Shown here one piece after another: positions 7,902-14,239 of a stretch of DNA of 33,626 nucleotides. The notes beneath the pieces were generated by a model. It was not told where the DNA came from, did not search any database, and saw only the letters and a list, made by a program, of their open reading frames with translations. Made by a program: the position numbers and the translations under genes. How positions within the stretch are numbered: position 1 is the stretch's first letter; each line of letters starts with the position of its first letter. The stretch is from Porphyromonas somerae DSM 23386 (lineage in GTDB: Bacteria > Bacteroidota > Bacteroidia > Bacteroidales > Porphyromonadaceae): contig NZ_AQVC01000026.1 in NCBI RefSeq assembly GCF_000372405.1, forward strand, positions 1 to 33,626, in the 5' to 3' direction.

Positions 7902-8870
7902 ATGAGTAAAGAGATAAAAGGTCTAGAGACAGTCCAAGAGGTAATGAGCCACTTGGGACTAGAGAATAAGGAGCTGAAAAACCTTTATGATCCTATGGCC
8001 TATATTATGGACTTGGGAGGTAAGCGGCTGAGACCATTGGTACTACTGCTTTCTTACCAAGCCTATAAGCCAAATGGTTCAGTAGAGGCTGTGGCACCCG
8101 CGATGCGGGCGATTGAATTGTTTCACAACTTCACGCTCCTCCACGATGATGTGATGGACGATGCTCCAATGCGACGGGGCAAGCCATCGGTTTATAAGAA
8201 ATGGGGACTTAATACTGCCATCCTCTCTGGTGATGGGATGCTGATAGAGGCCTACAAGCATCTAGCACAGCTTTCGCCAGAGAAGCTACCGCATGCCCTT
8301 GAGATATTCAATGATATGGGGAGTGCAGTTTGCGAAGGGCAGCAGTATGATATGGACTTTGAACAGTTACCACTTAGCCAGATGAGTATGAGCGACTACC
8401 TAGGGATGATACGGCTCAAGACCTCTTACCTATTTTGCGGTGCAGCCTCGCTAGGTGCTTACTTGGCAGATGCCCCTGAAGCAGACCGGAAGTTGCTTTG
8501 GGAGGCAATTGAAAAGATGGGGCTAGCCTTTCAGATCAAGGATGACTACCTAGATATCTATAGCAAGCCAGGCTTTGGAAAGGTGCAAGGTGGGGATATC
8601 CTCGAAGGGAAGCGGACTTGGTTGCTCCTCTCTGCTTATGCTAAGGATAGCAAGGAGGTACTTGCGGCCCTTGACCTGAAGGACAATGAGCAAAAGATTG
8701 CTAGAATGACTCAGCTATACAGCGACCTCGGCATTCGCGATGCAGCCCTTGAGGAGGTGGAGCGACAAAGCAAGGAGGCAACAAAGATACTGGATCAGCT
8801 ATCAGTAGCTGAGGAGAATATTGAGCCACTTCGCCAACTATTCCTTACCCTAGTAAGAAGAGAGGTGTGA
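7902..8870 (+). CDS. Short-chain polyprenyl diphosphate synthase
   Basis: An all-helical trans-prenyltransferase that condenses IPP with allylic diphosphates. Landmarks are GGKRLRP (residues 39-45), the first Asp-rich motif DDVMD (82-86) followed by RRGKPS, and the second Asp-rich motif in FQIKDDYLDIYS. The length of 322 is normal. Residue 77, five before the first Asp of DDxxD, is Phe. In the known chain-length rules a bulky aromatic there limits growth to C15-C20, whereas octaprenyl-type enzymes have Ala, so FPP or GGPP is the likely product (inference). Its stop overlaps the tatD ATG (TGATG at 8868-8872). Confidence 0.93.
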   Translation: MSKEIKGLETVQEVMSHLGLENKELKNLYDPMAYIMDLGGKRLRPLVLLLSYQAYKPNGSVEAVAPAMRAIELFHNFTLLHDDVMDDAPMRRGKPSVYKKWGLNTAILSGDGMLIEAYKHLAQLSPEKLPHALEIFNDMGSAVCEGQQYDMDFEQLPLSQMSMSDYLGMIRLKTSYLFCGAASLGAYLADAPEADRKLLWEAIEKMGLAFQIKDDYLDIYSKPGFGKVQGGDILEGKRTWLLLSAYAKDSKEVLAALDLKDNEQKIARMTQLYSDLGIRDAALEEVERQSKEATKILDQLSVAEENIEPLRQLFLTLVRREV

Positions 8871-9676
8871 TGATCCCTATCATTGATACACATTGCCACC
8901 TTTACTATCAGGACGAGTCGCCTCGGCTTGACTTTTCCAAGGATTTGGACGAGGTGATAGCACGGAGTAAAGCGGCAGGAGTCACCTATGCACTTTTGCC
9001 CAACATCGACAGCGAGAGCTATCCACTGATGATGGCACTCGCTGAGCGATACCCCGACTATTGCCGTCCGATGATTGGGCTACACCCCACCAATGTGGAT
9101 GCTCGGTGGGAGAGTCAGCTACGTTTTGTAGAAGAGAAGTTGGCCTCATCAAGTGAATCATTTATTGCAATTGGTGAGATAGGGCTCGACTACCATTGGA
9201 GCATGGAGTATCAAAAGGAGATGCAAGAGGTCTTTAGACGCCAATTGGATTGGGCAGTACAATACCACCTACCGGTGAGTATTCACAGCCGAGATGCCGA
9301 AGAGGAAACCATTGACCTACTAGCTACCTATCAGGCGCGAGGCCTGCAAGGCATCGTCCACTCCTTTGGTGGGGACAAGCGGCAACTAGAGCGGGTAAGA
9401 GATGAGCTACCCAACTTTATGGTCGGCGTTAATGGGACACTCACCTTTAAGAATAACCCACTCGCCTCCTATCTCTCTTGCTACCCCATTGAACGGGTGG
9501 TGGTAGAGACCGATGCCCCCTTTTTAGCACCAGTACCCTACAGAGGCAAGCGAAATGAACCCGCCTACCTCACGAAGGTAGTCGAAAAGCTACAAGAGGT
9601 ATATGCACTCCCGGAGGTGGCGGTGAGGCAACATTTATTTGACAATTCAAAAAAAATATATAACCTGCACATATAA
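8870..9676 (+). CDS. tatD: TatD-family metal-dependent hydrolase
   Basis: A cytosolic TIM-barrel metallohydrolase of the TatD/YcfH DNase family, 268 residues from the ATG at 8870. Metal ligands are visible: H8 and H10 in DTHCHL, E103 in GEIGLDYHW, H139 in SIHSRDA, H164 in IVHSFGG and D215 in VETDAPFLAP. The GTG three bases upstream (8867) is possible, but the ATG forms a TGATG overlap with the preceding stop and is the likelier start. Family members show 3'-5' exonuclease activity on DNA or RNA ends in quality control. It is the last gene of the pncB operon. The following 170 bases to the tRNA hold no gene. Confidence 0.95.
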   Translation: MIPIIDTHCHLYYQDESPRLDFSKDLDEVIARSKAAGVTYALLPNIDSESYPLMMALAERYPDYCRPMIGLHPTNVDARWESQLRFVEEKLASSSESFIAIGEIGLDYHWSMEYQKEMQEVFRRQLDWAVQYHLPVSIHSRDAEEETIDLLATYQARGLQGIVHSFGGDKRQLERVRDELPNFMVGVNGTLTFKNNPLASYLSCYPIERVVVETDAPFLAPVPYRGKRNEPAYLTKVVEKLQEVYALPEVAVRQHLFDNSKKIYNLHI

Positions 9677-9804
9677 GTGCTATAGCTCAATAATTCAAAT
9701 ACAATCAATGAGTTACGGCATAAGAAACAAGAGATTAAGAGAGAATAAAAACAAATAAACAACAAAAAACCGCCCCAAAAGTGGGTAGATACAAAGAAAT
9801 AGAT

Positions 9805-9812
9805 TAGATTTG
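9805..9812 (+). promoter_or_regulatory. -7 box (TAGATTTG) ahead of tRNA-Ser
   Basis: TAGATTTG matches TAnnTTTG and lies 37 bases before the tRNA gene. I see no convincing TTTG at the -33 position. No other promoter is apparent before exbB, so the exb operon may depend partly on this start. Confidence 0.5.
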
Positions 9813-9849
9813 TAGAGTAATTGGACAATGAACCGTCCAAGAATCAACT

Positions 9850-9937
9850 GGAGAGATGCTCGAGTGGTTGAAGAGGCACGCCTGGAAAGCGTGTATACGC
9901 CTAAAGCGTATCGAGGGTTCGAATCCCTCTCTCTCCG
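9850..9937 (+). tRNA. tRNA-Ser (anticodon GGA)
   Basis: An 88-base class II tRNA. The acceptor arm pairs GGAGAGA (9850-9856) with TCTCTCC (9930-9936), with discriminator G9937. The anticodon arm is CACGC-CTGGAAA-GCGTG with anticodon GGA, decoding UCC and UCU. A long variable arm follows (TATACGCCTAAAGCGTATC), then the T arm GAGGGTTCGAATCCCTC. The 3' CCA is not encoded. It lies 59 bases upstream of exbB. Confidence 0.97.
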
Positions 9938-9996
9938 CATTAATATAATATGAATAAGAAAGTAATTTATCACTAAACTTAAAAAGAGAACTTACA

Positions 9997-10830
9997 ATGA
10001 AAAAAATTCTAGCAAGTATCGCACTGTTTGGATTGCTGTCACTAGGCACAGCAAACGCAGTCTTTGCACAAGACGAGGCACAAGCTCCCGACTCTGAGGT
10101 GACTACTGATGAGGTAGCAGCTCCTGCTGAGGAAGCAGCTCCTGTTGAGGAAATGGCTGCTGAGGATATCACTGTAGCAAATGAGGGTGGTTTCCACCAA
10201 GCACTTAAGACTAAGTTTATCGAGGGTGGTGCAGAGTTTATGGCTGCTATCGCTATCGTACTTATCCTAGGTCTAGCATTCTGCCTTGAGAGAATTATCT
10301 ACCTCAACCTAGCAGATGTAAATAACGAGAAGTTCCTAGACGAAATTGATGCAAGGCTTCAAGCTAATGATATCAACGGTGCACTAGAGCTAGCACGCGA
10401 CACTAGAGGTCCTGTAGCTTCTGTAACCTTCCAGGCTATCAGCCGTATCGATCAAGGCATTGAGGCAGTTGAGCGTTCTATCACTGCTTATGGTGGTGTA
10501 CAGGCTGGTCTACTTGAGAAGAACATGTCTTGGATCACTCTATTTATCGCTACTGCTCCATCACTAGGGTTCTTGGGTACCGTGATCGGTATGGTGACCG
10601 CTTTTGATAAGATCGAGCAAGTAGGTGACATCTCTCCTACAGTAGTAGCAGGAGGTATGAAGGTAGCTCTTATCACTACTATCTTCGGTCTGATCGTAGC
10701 TATGATCCTTCAGATCTTCTACAACTATATCCTATCTAAGTACGAGGGTGTACTCAACAAGATGGAGGATAGCTCTATCACTCTTGTAGACACTATCGTA
10801 GCTCACCAGGAGAAGTTTGCTCGCAAATAA
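9997..10830 (+). CDS. exbB: ExbB/TolQ/MotA-family proton channel protein
   Basis: The inner-membrane proton-channel subunit that, with ExbD, energises TonB-dependent outer-membrane transport. At 277 residues it starts with a signal-like segment (cleavage likely after AVFA, residue 24), then an Ala/Glu/Pro-rich linker to about residue 60. Three membrane segments follow, about residues 80-100, 178-202 and 222-245, with the family sequence TAPSLGFLGTVIGMVTAFDKI in the second. The acidic N-terminal extension is longer than in E. coli ExbB and is common in Bacteroidota. It heads a four-gene operon (gaps 21, 29 and 12 bases). No dedicated promoter is evident between tRNA-Ser and the gene. Confidence 0.95.
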   Translation: MKKILASIALFGLLSLGTANAVFAQDEAQAPDSEVTTDEVAAPAEEAAPVEEMAAEDITVANEGGFHQALKTKFIEGGAEFMAAIAIVLILGLAFCLERIIYLNLADVNNEKFLDEIDARLQANDINGALELARDTRGPVASVTFQAISRIDQGIEAVERSITAYGGVQAGLLEKNMSWITLFIATAPSLGFLGTVIGMVTAFDKIEQVGDISPTVVAGGMKVALITTIFGLIVAMILQIFYNYILSKYEGVLNKMEDSSITLVDTIVAHQEKFARK

Positions 10831-10851
10831 TCACAAAAGAAAGGAAATATT

Positions 10852-11334
10852 ATGGCAGTAAGTAAAATCAGAAAGATTTCAAGCTATTCACTACTTGCTC
10901 TAGCCATCCTTACTATAATAGTAACCATCGCTTTCTTCGCAGGAGGGTACATTGACCCTAATGCTGCAAAGCCAGAGCCAAAGTTTACTAATGCAATATT
11001 CTATCTAATGTACTGCGCACTGGGCGTTACGCTCCTAGCGATGATAGGATTTGCCATTGTGGGATTTGCTAGCAACCTCAAAGACCCCAAGAGACGCCGT
11101 GCGTCACTCACTGGTCTTGTATCATTCATAGCAATTATTGTGCTACTCGTGATCACGTACGCCATTGGCTCTACGGATCCAGTATCACTGAGTTTAGATT
11201 TCCAAAAATACAATACAGACTTTTATCTTAAGTTTGCAGATATGTGGCTATACAGCATCTACGTGGTGCTGGGCATCAATATCCTTGCACTTATAGTATT
11301 TGCTATTAAAGGGGCTCTACGCTCAAAGAAGTAA
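10852..11334 (+). CDS. Four-helix membrane protein of the exb operon, unknown function
   Basis: A 160-residue protein with four predicted membrane segments (about residues 12-32, 47-73, 87-106, 130-153), a basic loop KDPKRRR after the second and a basic C-terminus ALRSKK. I recognise no enzymatic motif. It lies between exbB and the first exbD with short gaps on both sides, and both ends read as a complete gene with a Shine-Dalgarno-like AAAGGAAA upstream. Position suggests an accessory subunit or assembly factor of the ExbB-ExbD complex, which is inference from gene order only. Confidence 0.85.
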   Translation: MAVSKIRKISSYSLLALAILTIIVTIAFFAGGYIDPNAAKPEPKFTNAIFYLMYCALGVTLLAMIGFAIVGFASNLKDPKRRRASLTGLVSFIAIIVLLVITYAIGSTDPVSLSLDFQKYNTDFYLKFADMWLYSIYVVLGINILALIVFAIKGALRSKK

Positions 11335-11363
11335 GAAGTAACACTTAAAAGAAAGGATTTAAA

Positions 11364-11957
11364 ATGGCACGTGGAAAGAAAAAAGTACCCGGCATCAATG
11401 GGTCTTCAACCGCCGATATCTCTTTTATCATGCTACTCTTCTTCCTACTAACTACATCTATGGGATCAGATAGTGGTTTGGCAAGACAATTACCACCATC
11501 TGTACCACCAGATCAACAGGATATTGCCATTGACGTCAACCGCCGAAATATGCTCCGTGTATTGGTTAATACACGTGGACAAATCCTTGCTAATGGTGAG
11601 GTGGTGGAGCTTGACGGGCTACGCGAAAAGGTTAAGGAGTTCGTTCTCAATGAGAATGATCGTGCCGACCTTGCAGAGCGTACAGTGGAGACATTTCCCT
11701 TGGTTGGTGCACAGAAAGTAACTAAGAACCACGTTATTTCACTCACCAACGATGTGGACACTAAGTATAGTGACTATATCGCAGTACAGAATGAGCTTAC
11801 CAAAGCTTATATGGAAGTGAGAGATATGATGTGCAAGAGATTCTTTGGTGTATCACTGGAGGATGCTTCAACAGCACAACAAGAGGTAATGGTAGATATG
11901 TACCCTCAGAAGATATCTGAGGCTAACCCAAAAGAGTACGGTAAGAAAAATAAGTAA
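11364..11957 (+). CDS. exbD: ExbD/TolR-family protein, first copy
   Basis: A 197-residue ExbD/TolR subunit. A short basic cytosolic N-terminus (MARGKKK) leads into a single membrane helix (about residues 17-34) containing ADISFIMLLFFLLTTSM; Asp18 is at the position of the proton-carrying Asp of the family. The periplasmic part includes VDVNRRNMLRVLVNTRGQ-like sequence (read as IDVNRRNMLRVLVNTRGQIL) and is longer than E. coli ExbD, with an extra segment around residues 95-175. It is the third gene of the exb operon and lies 12 bases before a second exbD. Two different ExbD subunits per operon are common in Bacteroidota. Confidence 0.93.
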   Translation: MARGKKKVPGINGSSTADISFIMLLFFLLTTSMGSDSGLARQLPPSVPPDQQDIAIDVNRRNMLRVLVNTRGQILANGEVVELDGLREKVKEFVLNENDRADLAERTVETFPLVGAQKVTKNHVISLTNDVDTKYSDYIAVQNELTKAYMEVRDMMCKRFFGVSLEDASTAQQEVMVDMYPQKISEANPKEYGKKNK

Positions 11958-11969
11958 CGAGTACACATT

Positions 11970-12437
11970 ATGAGCAGATTTACGAAAGGTGGCACCCGTG
12001 AAGTACCAGAGCTGAATACCATGTCGCTTCCCGACTTGATTTTCGCTTTCCTATTCTTCATTATGATGGTAACCTCAATGCGTGAAGTGACTATGATGGT
12101 ACAGGTTTCACTTCCCCATGCTACGGAACTAACGAAGATGGAGAAGAAGTCACTAGCTACTTATATCTATATGGGTCAGCCACTTCAGATGTACCAAGAT
12201 AAGTACGGTACTGAGGCTACAATTCAACTAAACGATAAGTTCGCGACTACAGCAGAGATCTTTGACTATATCGCACAGGAGAAGTCGTCTATGTCAGAGG
12301 CAGATGCCCCTTACATGACTACCATCCTTAAGATTGACAAAGATACTAAGATGGGTCTTGTAACTGACGTTAAGCAGAGACTAAGAGAGGCAGATGCACT
12401 GAAGATATTCTACAGTGCGATAAAGAGTAACGAATAA
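11970..12437 (+). CDS. exbD: ExbD/TolR-family protein, second copy
   Basis: A 155-residue ExbD-like subunit. Its single membrane helix is in SLPDLIFAFLFFIMMVTSM, with Asp22 at the conserved in-membrane acidic position. The periplasmic domain (residues 45-155) contains LATYIYMGQPLQMYQDKYGT and the C-terminal pattern LKIDKDTKMGLVTDVKQRLR found in ExbD folds. It differs clearly from the first copy, so the two probably form a mixed stator rather than being a recent duplication. A strong terminator follows at 12475-12510, closing the operon. Confidence 0.92.
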   Translation: MSRFTKGGTREVPELNTMSLPDLIFAFLFFIMMVTSMREVTMMVQVSLPHATELTKMEKKSLATYIYMGQPLQMYQDKYGTEATIQLNDKFATTAEIFDYIAQEKSSMSEADAPYMTTILKIDKDTKMGLVTDVKQRLREADALKIFYSAIKSNE

Positions 12438-12474
12438 TAGTTACCCACTTTATCCTGCCAACACATGATAGGCG

Positions 12475-12510
12475 ACATCGCCCCTACACCACGTAGGGGC
12501 GATGTTTTTT
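12475..12510 (+). terminator. Rho-independent terminator of the exb operon
   Basis: A GC-rich stem, CATCGCCCCTAC (12476-12487) with GTAGGGGCGATG (12493-12504), closes on the loop ACCAC and is followed by TTTTTT (12505-12510). The stem has 12 perfect pairs and lies 38 bases after the exbD stop. Confidence 0.93.
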
Positions 12511-12559
12511 ATTATTAAGCTCCACCTCCTCATCGTCTTCAAGCTAAGCATCTATTTCG

Positions 12560-12590
12560 TTTGCTTAAAACAAACATTTATGTATATTTG
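12560..12590 (+). promoter_or_regulatory. Promoter of the HTH protein gene
   Basis: TTTG at 12560-12563 and TATATTTG at 12583-12590 are 19 bases apart, an excellent Bacteroidota promoter. The leader to the ATG at 12650 would be about 53 bases. Confidence 0.75.
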
Positions 12591-12649
12591 CAATACCAAA
12601 GTATACAGAGAGAACTAAAATTATAGATTCAGTAAATGAACTAATAAAG

Positions 12650-13117
12650 ATGGAGAATACGACTAAAACAAGAACAGAAGAGCAGCGTTTCCAGATACGC
12701 AAGAGTATCGGAATGTTCTTAGGCGTTGATGTATCAACACCAGATGAAAACAATGTAGTAACGGTGACGGACAAGCGACTTCTCAATGGTTGGCTACTTA
12801 ATCAAGAGGAGTTAAAGGTCTTTGGACGAACCGTATACCCCGAGAGAAAATTCAAAATACGTGCGGAGGTATATCAATTAGATCTAGAACAGATAACCGT
12901 AGAGTGGATAAAAGAGCAGATGAAAGAATTGGGTATTAAGAGGTATGATATCATCCGTCAGCTAGCGATTGACAAATCCAGTCTATCGCTTATCCTGAGT
13001 GGCAAACGAGGATTATCCAATACGATGAAAGTAGCCTTCTTCTACTACTTCAATTCATACCTCCTCACAGAGCTCCACCGTAACCAAGTCACGGATGAGG
13101 AAGAGACAAAGAAATAA
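12650..13117 (+). CDS. Helix-turn-helix (Cro/C1-like) DNA-binding protein
   Basis: A 155-residue soluble protein. Residues 86-140 (beginning WIKEQMKELGIKRYDIIRQL, then SSLSLILSGKRGLSNTMKVA) have the spacing of a Cro/C1-type helix-turn-helix: a short helix, a turn, a recognition helix around SSLSLILSG and the Arg/Gly loop. The N-terminal 80 residues are charged and match nothing I know. It is monocistronic with its own promoter between the exb terminator and a repeat-rich, gene-poor stretch. Base composition is lower in GC than the exb genes. A role in regulating itself or nearby accessory genes is plausible but unproven. Confidence 0.8.
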   Translation: MENTTKTRTEEQRFQIRKSIGMFLGVDVSTPDENNVVTVTDKRLLNGWLLNQEELKVFGRTVYPERKFKIRAEVYQLDLEQITVEWIKEQMKELGIKRYDIIRQLAIDKSSLSLILSGKRGLSNTMKVAFFYYFNSYLLTELHRNQVTDEEETKK

Positions 13118-13153
13118 TCTTGAATATCAAGAGTCAATTTACTAATGGAGACT

Positions 13154-13357
13154 GTTGCACGAAGGCGATCTGCGGCGTTGCTTTCGGAAATCGGCCTAGG
13201 CCACGTATGTGAGTACGCTCCCTTTGGTCTCATCTTTTTGTGTGTGCCTGGTGCCCTACGTGCACCTTGCCCTCAGCGTCTGGCATCTCATCCTTCGTGC
13301 AAAGTCTCAGCACAATTGCTTCAAATGTACGAGAATGGCACTTCATGCAACATTCTC
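13154..13357. repeat. MITE-like inverted-repeat element, copy 2, with an extra end fragment
   Basis: GTTGCACGAAGG at 13154-13165 and CCTTCGTGCAA at 13292-13302 bound a 149-bp copy that is the reverse complement of 171-283 plus about 35 extra bases (about 13228-13262). A second end fragment, CTTCATGCAACATTCTC, is at 13341-13357 and matches the outer flank of copy 1. Its reverse complement contains a GAGAATG/CATTCTC hairpin also seen in outline at 17069-17110. Two reading frames cross the element (13145-13360 and 13209-13433); their starts and content derive from the repeat and I do not call them genes. Confidence 0.75.
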
Positions 13358-13476
13358 TAATGATGTAACGGCCTATGTGAACTTCAACTCTAAGAAACAT
13401 CTCCGCCTTTTCCTAGAAACGCTAACTTATTAATTCTTATTTTACAAAGATAGCATTATTGGGGCTTACACACTTT

Positions 13477-13862
13477 TTAGGGACAGTATCCTTCACTGCC
13501 GTTTGACTGCTTGTCCGCTTGATACGCCTTAGCATTAGGATTCTGTTCGTCCAGTAACGAATTATCTATTATTCCCTCTCTTAACCCAAGTTTGACCCCT
13601 ATTGGAGTGTAAGTAACTGATACTGGGGTATTTGTAATTTTTTCAAGAGTTGCTGTGTACTACAAATTTTGTTTTTTCTAAATGAGTAGGTGGAATTCCT
13701 TTACTTTTCAGTTGTACTCGTATGTTATTGACCACCCAGTAGACGAGTAGTAACGAATAAATCCATCATTATTAACACAAAGAGCTTGCACGAGGAACTT
13801 GTAATTGCTCCTTATCTTATCTTTTCAGGTCTTTTCTCTTCGGTTCGTCCGAACTTAGCCAT
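13477..13862 (-). pseudogene. Decayed IS1634-type transposase
   Basis: Three minus-strand fragments in different frames resemble parts of one IS1634-type transposase. They are MAKFGRTEEKRPEKIR (13862-13815), then NYKFLVQALCVNNDGFIRY (from 13806) and YWVVNNIRVQLKSKGI (13741-13694). I recall the first two as the conserved pair 'FGRSKEKR...LALVVNxEGFIKYS' and the third as the near-C-terminal helix 'AYWVVNTIRYQLK'. The catalytic middle, several hundred residues, is missing, so the copy is internally deleted and frameshifted. A further 60-residue open stretch ending GSEGYCP (13659-13477) may be its tail or the end of another gene. No transposition can come from this copy. The family name rests on remembered motifs, not a search. 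Confidence 0.6.
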
Positions 13863-14189
13863 TTAACCACTCTGCTTACTTTCCTCAAAATAGAAGTTGG
13901 TGAGATCGTTTCAATTAAAAAAAACAACGACCCTAATGAAATCAGTATTTCACTCCTCATAAAGTCCAAGAACCACCCCAAAATATACTTCAGAGGTCAA
14001 ACTAGGGCTATGTAAAGAAAAAGAAAATGAGTACGTTTGTAACAGCGGAAGTAATAACGCCACCCCATTGTCTAAAAATGGGGAACACTATAGTTCAACC
14101 TGAGATAAGTAAGATAATCAGTAGTTAGAAACAAAATTATTATTAGGTACAACTGACCAAGTTTTAAGCAAATGTCTAATATTGATTGT
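13863..14189. other. AT-rich stretch with no recognisable gene
   Basis: I see no open frame, RNA gene or clear repeat here on either strand. The left part may hold further decayed N-terminal sequence of the transposase remnant (a minus-strand stretch reading ETISPTSILRKVSRVVKW is suggestive only). The sequence is visibly AT-rich compared with the core genes. Confidence 0.5.
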
Positions 14190-14222
14190 TTTGTTGTCAA
14201 TAGTTTTTTGTTCTTTAATTTG
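14190..14222 (+). promoter_or_regulatory. Possible promoter of the helicase-nuclease gene
   Basis: TTTG at 14190-14193 and TTAATTTG at 14215-14222 are 21 bases apart. The -7 box deviates at one position from TAnnTTTG. It lies 17 bases before the ATG at 14240, so the leader would be very short. Confidence 0.4.
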
Positions 14223-14239
14223 ACCATTATTCTTCTATT

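Noticed and set aside
13145-13433. Open frames of 71 and 74 residues starting METVARRRSAAL and MSTLPLVSSFC
   Set aside because: Both begin in or near the GTTGCACGAAGG repeat and follow its sequence; the same words appear from copy 1. Not genes.
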